Source: Penicillus capitatus | Taxonomy: Eukaryota > Chlorophyta | DNA: 64,000 nt | Assembly (NCBI GenBank): GCA_965649825.1 | Contig: OZ287698.1 | Span: forward strand, 992,001 to 1,056,000 | Direction of reading: 5' to 3' | In this document: positions 58,401 to 64,000 of the stretch, in pieces | Layout of the letters: each line of letters starts with the position of its first letter | How positions within the stretch are numbered: the first letter of the stretch is position 1 | The notes under the pieces: generated by a model | What the model saw: only the letters and a program-made list of their open reading frames with translations | Database searches by the model: none | What the model was told of the DNA's origin: nothing | Program-made: the position numbers and the translations under genes

Positions 58401-61081
58401 CTTCTATGTAGGCGGTGTTTTCTTTGTCTCGAGTAAAAGGCACAAAAAATGTATGGCAAGAAGCATTCGATGCCCTGTTATGGCTTTATCAGATACCCAA
58501 CTGTCGGATAATGAAGCAAGCGTCGCCGGAGGAGCCGTCTTCGCTGGCTACTTAAAAGCCGTCCTTTTCAGTTGCACCGACACTTCGTCAGATGTTTTTG
58601 GTTTGCGTTTATACAAGGAGAAAGAGTGGAAATCTCTGAGCCAAGTACAATCAGACAAAGACATTTGCCCAGGGTGGAAAGGCAATCGCGGTGGCGTTTA
58701 TGGCCCAATCGTTGCGACGTATGCCGCAACCGCAGAGATGATGTTGGAAGACGTTAACGAGTCCATCTGCGTGAGCGGCGGAAAGAACTGCTTGATAGAA
58801 GGATATCGTGTTGGCACAGATCTGCCAAACACAACGGTAGAGCTGTTGGACGGACTGAAGCAAAGACCCGCAAAGCACTACCACGCTGTTAACGCCAATA
58901 TGTCATCGCCGTTTGGTCAGTTTTTACTTGTGCCGGTCGTTATCCCGATGGAGAAAGGAGCTTGCACTTTTCGGTCTGTCAAGGGCTTCGTGCCTCCGGG
59001 AGTTTACGAGCTCGTCGTCGAATTTGGTGAAACAGCGATCGAGAGCATCGGGATTACTGTGAGAGTTCACGACTGTTCTGTCGACGAGTCTGTGTCGTCT
59101 GCTGGATTTTGCGAGAGCTGCAGCAGCACGACATACAACTTCCGTCTTTCAGCGAAAGCTTGCAATCCCTGTCCGGAGAACGGAAATTGCGAGTCCAAAA
59201 CTATCACGCCAGATGACGGCTATTGGCAGATGACGCCGTGTTCAGTTCACTTACGTAGATGCCTACCAACCTCCGCTTGCGAATTTGAAGGCCGTTCTAA
59301 AAACTTAACAAACATGGTTCGTGATGTATCGAGCTGCGATTTCGATGCTGAATGGATCGAAGCATACACGAAAGCTCAGTGTGCCGAAGTAGGCTATATC
59401 TTTCTTTCTTTAGATATCTCAATCATCTCTTCGTCTGTTTCTAAAGGGTCACGACGGACCGCTCTGTGGATCTTGCGCAGAAGACTTCGGATCCGGTCTT
59501 TCCTCAAAATGCAAAAGGTGTTTGAAGGGGTTCTTCAACGTGGTCTACATTCTGGCGTCGGTGATCTTTCTCTTGATATTGACGGGCATCACGATCCACG
59601 GCACGGTCAGCACTCTCCGGAGAGACACCGAGCAAACTCACTATCAGAGCATACCGTCTTCGTCGGCGGAAGTGACCGAATCTCCACTTTCGCGACCGGA
59701 AGTGAGTGTAGAAGGAGATCATCGTCACATCACCGAGTGAATGCGCTGTAGGTCCGAGTCGAGAACGGAGTACCTGCGTCCGAAAAAACTTTGGCTAAGT
59801 GGAAGGCCGTTGAAATGTTCAAAGTACGATTCAAGCTGCTTGCCTCACACTGACCTCGTGGCTGCGTAGATCACTCTAAGCTACGTCCAAACGACTGTTT
59901 TACTGGCTTCTCTTGAGGTGGGATGGGCGATTCCTGTGATCGTTATGGCGGCAGCGGCAGGTGAGACTAGAATCTCTTGAGTTTCCGTATCGACTGTTGT
60001 GTTTCTAGAATTGCTCGGTGGTCTTGCGTCAGAAGGCATTCGGCGCTCCGTCGTGTGTCTGGCCTCAGAAAGCTTGTCCTTGCGTCCAACGGCTATGGCA
60101 CTCGTCGTCAGTGTATGCATCGTTCCCTGCGCCGTGCTTCTCTGTTGGATCGTGTTCTGGGCGGCGAAATCAGCGAGATCCGGAAGCGACCGTCTTCCCC
60201 GTTACCTCTCGAAGAGATGCTTGCTTTCAGCGATGGTCATCTGGTATGTCACTCTCGTGCCAGTGCTAAAGACTGCACTGAGCGTCTTTCTCTGCGTCGA
60301 CGTGCACGACTCGGTAAACTTTGCACAAGTCAACGTAACTCACGCATATTGGGCTGTCGACACAAGCATGAAGTGTTACGAAGGCGATCACTGGATACTG
60401 CTCTACGGAGTGGTTGTTGCGTTTGTGTGTCCAGTTTACGGCGGACTTCTCATGCTCTTCGTCGTCTACCTCAAAGGCTTGCCTCAACACCTCAGTTACA
60501 AGCCAGGCTGGGCGTACCAGACGACTGGATTCCTTTACCGCTCTTATAAAATGGATCATCGTCGATACTGGGAAGTCGCCATCGTCGCGAGAAAGGCCGC
60601 CATCGCCTTTCTTGTATTCTGCGCTCACCTGTTCGACAGCGTATTGCCGATCACCGGCGTCGCGTACATCATCGTGCTTGCCATCCTGGCGCAGATTCTG
60701 GCGATGCCATACCGCGACGATTTCAGAGACCTCAATGCAATGGAACTGGCGTCTCTTTTCGTGTCACTGACGACAACGTTGGCAGCTTCTATGCTCAAAG
60801 ACGAGAGCTATCCGGAAGACTTCACTCGCGAGCTGCTCACAGTCGCATGCGCTTTGTTGAATGTCGTCGCATTCTGCGTTTTTGTTTTTTACATTCTCAA
60901 GTTCGCAGCCGACTTCTTAAAACATAAGCTGAGGGAGCAAGGAGAGCATGGCGTATCCGATGCTCACATGTTTCGCGTTCTGGCCTACTGGATCGGCCAC
61001 AAGATCAAACACCTCATTAATAAGATGTGTCCGAGATCCGAAGAACCCGAGACCGCCGAACAATCGGCTGTCGCAGCATGA
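52494..61081 (+). CDS. giant repeat-expanded beta-helix membrane protein (paralogue B)
   Basis: Signal peptide at ATG 52494 (LKFCLLCCALAHGVGLS), then exons leading into a region homologous to paralogue A (KEGDVLSF, VFACPHKNSGLFLVQ). A GT-AG intron ends just before SLNVTFVDL at about 53313. Next comes the main exon: about 50 tandem units of ~25 residues with consensus T-x-A-x-x-N-x-A-x-x-x-GGF-M-x-x-x-x-S-x-V-x-L. A frame break occurs at 57901 (see findings). After it come two more units, an intron at the GGK site near 58362, the collar (CESCSSTTYNF, CNPCPENGNC, GYWQMTPC, GPLCGSCAED) and about seven TM helices ending at 61081. It would be a very large cell-surface adhesin or receptor. If the frame break is real and unspliced, the membrane anchor would be lost. 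Confidence 0.75.
54000..57900 (+). repeat. ~50 coding repeats of ~76 bp
   Basis: In-frame repeats of 69-81 bp encoding beta-helix coils. Recurrent words are GGCGGCTTTATGCGGGC, GTGACGCTGGAGCGCACGA and AACTCGACTGTGAAGCTGG. The repeats are similar enough at the DNA level to recombine, and the antisense strand stays open for 1,137 codons as a by-product. Confidence 0.95.
54190..56260 (+). repeat. 918-bp tandem segmental duplication inside paralogue B
   Basis: A 918-bp block of twelve units (306 codons) beginning near 54190 recurs at 55108 with few differences. A third, partial copy starts at 56026 and runs about 235 bp before diverging. The second and third starts are nearly identical (for example GGTTTATGCGGGCTAGAGAA), while the first differs slightly, which suggests recent unequal crossing-over. 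Confidence 0.93.
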
Positions 61082-64000
61082 ACAAATTGATATCCAGAGA
61101 GCAGATAGTTTTTTCCTTTTAGGCTGAGTCGTAACTAGGGTTCAATATCTAATCTGTGACGGGACTTTTCCTCATTCTCTCCTAAAGAGAGCGACCTGCA
61201 TTTTGCACCGAACAGAGTGAGCAATGCGCTTTCTCTGTGACAGATTGTAAGTATTTGACGTGACGAAAACGCCGCGCCCCTCGCCTCTCCTTGCAGAATC
61301 GAACGAGCGTAACTTTAGTGGCCTGTAGTCGACGATACTGCGTGCAGCTGATTTCGTCCGATAGGACTTCGCATTCATTCGTATGCGAAACAGCTCTCTC
61401 TCTCTCTGGACATTAAGCATATGTCCACAACCTCAAATCGCAAACTTCTCCCTTAGCTGGTAACTGTCATGACGTTGCCATCGAATCAGTTACGTTGTCA
61501 ATCCACTGGATACTTTTGTGTTTTGTGGCGTGCAGGAGCTTCGCCGACACTGTTCGAGTCAAACTCTGTCGTCGTAGCTACCGTCCGTAACTAAGAATCT
61601 ATTTCTATACCACATCGGTTGGTAATTGTGCCGGGTGCCTTTGGAAAACCGGAGCTTTGGACGCACTCCATCTTATAGCCATTCCAGTTCTGTTTGTGAT
61701 CTGCTATCTACGTCTACTATCGTCTACTGTATTAGAAACCGCCGATGGTCTGAATGGATGACACTAGAGAAGATATGTGCTTCAACCATGGTCGACGTTC
61801 TGAAAGTGCTACGTTGAGCGAAAACAAGTGCTTTGAGGAACAACTACCGCCTTTTACATTTTGCGACTTCTAAACCCGAACGACGCTGGCGCTGTAGAAG
61901 TCAACACTCCAATCATTGGAGTGTAGAGAAAACTCTGTATTTCATCTTTCAATTTAAATGACAAGGACATGATCAAAAGGAAGCTGCGTGTTCCGTTCTC
62001 GATACTGAGCTCGCGGTATTCTGACGGAGATTTTCAAAAACAAGCGACCGCTTTCAGAAAACAAACTCCCTTTTTCTTTCCACAGAGAAACGTAAGAGTC
62101 AATGAAACAAAGACTTGGGCACGAAACAAACAAGAGAATGGCGCAAAACCAAATGCGAATCGAGAACAACGACGCACATTGCTCGACTTCGATATCATGA
62201 TCGCCAAAGAAACGCCGCGTAGTGCAGCCGTAACTCGAACTTGTCGCGTGATGCAACGCACGGTGCAGAAGGGTCTTTCGACGGAAAAGATTTAAAAAGA
62301 TCAGTCTTTACAACAGGACGCGGTTTTATAATCGTACGCTTTTTGTGAACCTCATGATCGCTCCGGTCTGTCCGATCATCGTTACAACACACGGTATTGC
62401 CATTTCGCAAAGTTCCGGACTGATATACGTGTCGCCGGTCGGCCGAGCAGAAAACGATTCACAGCGGAAGACTCTTACAAGTAATCGGAGCAAGGTAAAA
62501 CGAGATCCAGATTGTTCATTAAATACTGCGTGATGACGCGACTTCCAAGGCAGATGACTCAGCACCTCATCAGAACCAGAGAAAAGGACCCCTAACGGGT
62601 CAACAAAACCAATTGACATGACAACCAGCGTCTCAAAAACAAAGTATCCCCTTCCGCACAAGACAGTCACATCACCGTGGAAATCTTGGCGACAATACGG
62701 TGACTGGATGACAGTCTTCCGAAAATCGTCAGGAAGGGCTGTTGTCGTAACCAAAGTCGCCAAAAGCCGTCATGGGTGCAGGGTGGCCGGCAGAGTAAGT
62801 CGTCAAAAAAGTCGTCATAGGTGCGCGCATAAGTTGGAGACAGCGCCTTCTCGGTTGTGGGGATCGACCCGAAGCGGATGGTGCAGTTGGACCAGTTCGA
62901 GAAGTATGACCGCGGGGGTTCAATTCCTGCGCCGGACACAGAGGAGGGACGTCCCATCAGAGTTGACCCGGTTGTGTTTGGCGAGCCCGCGCCAAATTGG
63001 ATGGGTTACGGCGGGGAAAGGACAACGTCGCGCTAAGTTCGGGGGCCGACAATAGGGTCACCACCCGGACAAAAACTCGTCCTCTTGCCCTTTGGCCCTT
63101 TAGCCGACGAATGCTGAAGAAAGCACGACAAACTGTCGGGAAATCACAGATCCGAAAGATCTGTTTTTGACTATAGTGGCCACGGACTGTGCCTTCCGTT
63201 TTCCGTGCGAGTAAGTTCTGCCAGCTCTTTTCACAAACACATGCACAAGTGAGGCTGTTAGGGTGTACTGCGACACCTATCCGGCTTGCGACGTTTTTTA
63301 CCGACTCTTTAAGTTTACTGTTCCAACCGCCAAGTGTCCATGTTAATCTGCGTGGAGTTTAATGACTATGCTATATCGGCCAATAGAAAGATCGGACGGA
63401 TTGTTTTTATAAAGAGGCCGCGCGCCTCAAGGTAATATGGTTCTCGGATCGAGCTTCTATTAGCGCGCGTCTTTTTCATGAATCGTTAAGAACAAGGGTG
63501 CCTTTTGTGCACGCCTCTATGTTTCTATCTTTGTAAACCACCTTCCTGTACTAAGACGGTTTGGATGCAACTTACGGCCATTTTCATAAGCCTCTAGTCG
63601 TATGCGTATGCACTGCTTTCGGTGATGAACGCAGCAGTACAGACTCTTTCAAAGTCGTGGAAGTCTTCTTGCATTTGTAACGATTATAATCCCTCGACAG
63701 TCGCGTAGTGCGTACTTCGCCGCCTACCTGATGGCGAATTTTACAAATGTATTTGGCTGAGAAGGAAGAAGCGAACTTCAAGGGAAATCTATTCATTAAC
63801 GAAGACGGGAGATCAAACCTCGTGATTTGAGGGCTGCGATGGCACCCTCCTCGGATCGATTACTGTACAAAATACATCTCTGGCGGGGATCGTCTTTAAG
63901 CTTTAATGGAATGCTTATTCTCATCCACCGAGACAAATAAGCTGAATGCGGACTTGGTGCTCAAGATCTCATCTTTTCGGAAGGCTTTAATATGATAGCA
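61082..64000. other. 2.9-kb region without recognised genes
   Basis: No supported gene on either strand. It includes a tRNA-like stretch at about 62870-62940 (rejected below) and a CCAAT/TATA pair near 63400. Confidence 0.4.
63378..63414 (+). promoter_or_regulatory. possible CCAAT + TATA promoter
   Basis: GGCCAATAG at 63378-63386 is followed by TTATAAAG at about 63407-63414, roughly 25 bp later, then a G+C-rich GGCCGCGCGCC. The arrangement would suit a + strand transcript extending beyond the window, but no coding frame follows clearly within 580 bp. Confidence 0.25.

Noticed and set aside
62870-62940. tRNA-like A-box (TGGTGCAGTTGG) and B-box (GGTTCAATTCC)
   Set aside because: The acceptor ends do not pair and the T-stem has an extra G, giving a nine-base loop. 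At best it is a tRNA pseudogene or SINE fragment.

Overview
The window is nuclear DNA from a unicellular eukaryote. It carries spliceosomal genes with very short introns (37-79 nt where I could place both ends, many of 47-52 nt), a cytosolic ribosomal protein S14 gene, a Mediator subunit, a casein kinase 1, a Trm6 subunit and a rotatin-like gene. Rotatin points to a flagellated cell. A RAP-domain organelle RNA-binding protein and a starch-binding CBM20 protein fit a lineage with, or derived from, a plastid. I cannot name the phylum from sequence alone. Gene models below were built by joining open frames across GT-AG or GC-AG boundaries that keep both the frame and the protein-family match. Only genuine ATG codons are used as starts.

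Layout. (1) 0.4-23.7 kb: two nearly identical 2.2-2.5 kb inverted repeats (377-2872 and 21488-23715), each with a G+C-rich 24-bp tandem array, bracket 18.6 kb of dense genes: CBM20 protein, RAP protein, Nudix hydrolase, HNH protein, ABHD13-like hydrolase, an unknown gene, casein kinase 1, SDR, a second unknown gene, a secreted H-type lectin and MED4. (2) 25-41.7 kb: a tightly packed housekeeping block: F-box protein, TRM6, rotatin, AFG2/SPATA5, CMC4, RPS14, AlkB-type alkane monooxygenase and a membrane coiled-coil protein. Spacing is extreme. CMC4 and AFG2 overlap by 4 nt (ATGA), rotatin and AFG2 overlap at their 3' coding ends, and TRM6 and rotatin diverge from starts 62 bp apart. (3) 41.7-46.1 kb: a gene-poor stretch. 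(4) 46.1-61.1 kb: two tandem giant paralogues encoding secreted beta-helix repeat ectodomains, a Cys-rich collar and a multi-pass membrane domain. The second carries about 50 units of a ~25-residue repeat, amplified by 918-bp segmental duplication, with a frame break that splicing could repair. (5) 61.1-64.0 kb: no gene recognised.

The most unusual points are the prokaryote-like packing of RPS14-CMC4-AFG2, a complete intron-bearing AlkB gene, several GC-AG introns, the expanding beta-helix receptor pair, and the inverted satellite-bearing repeats.
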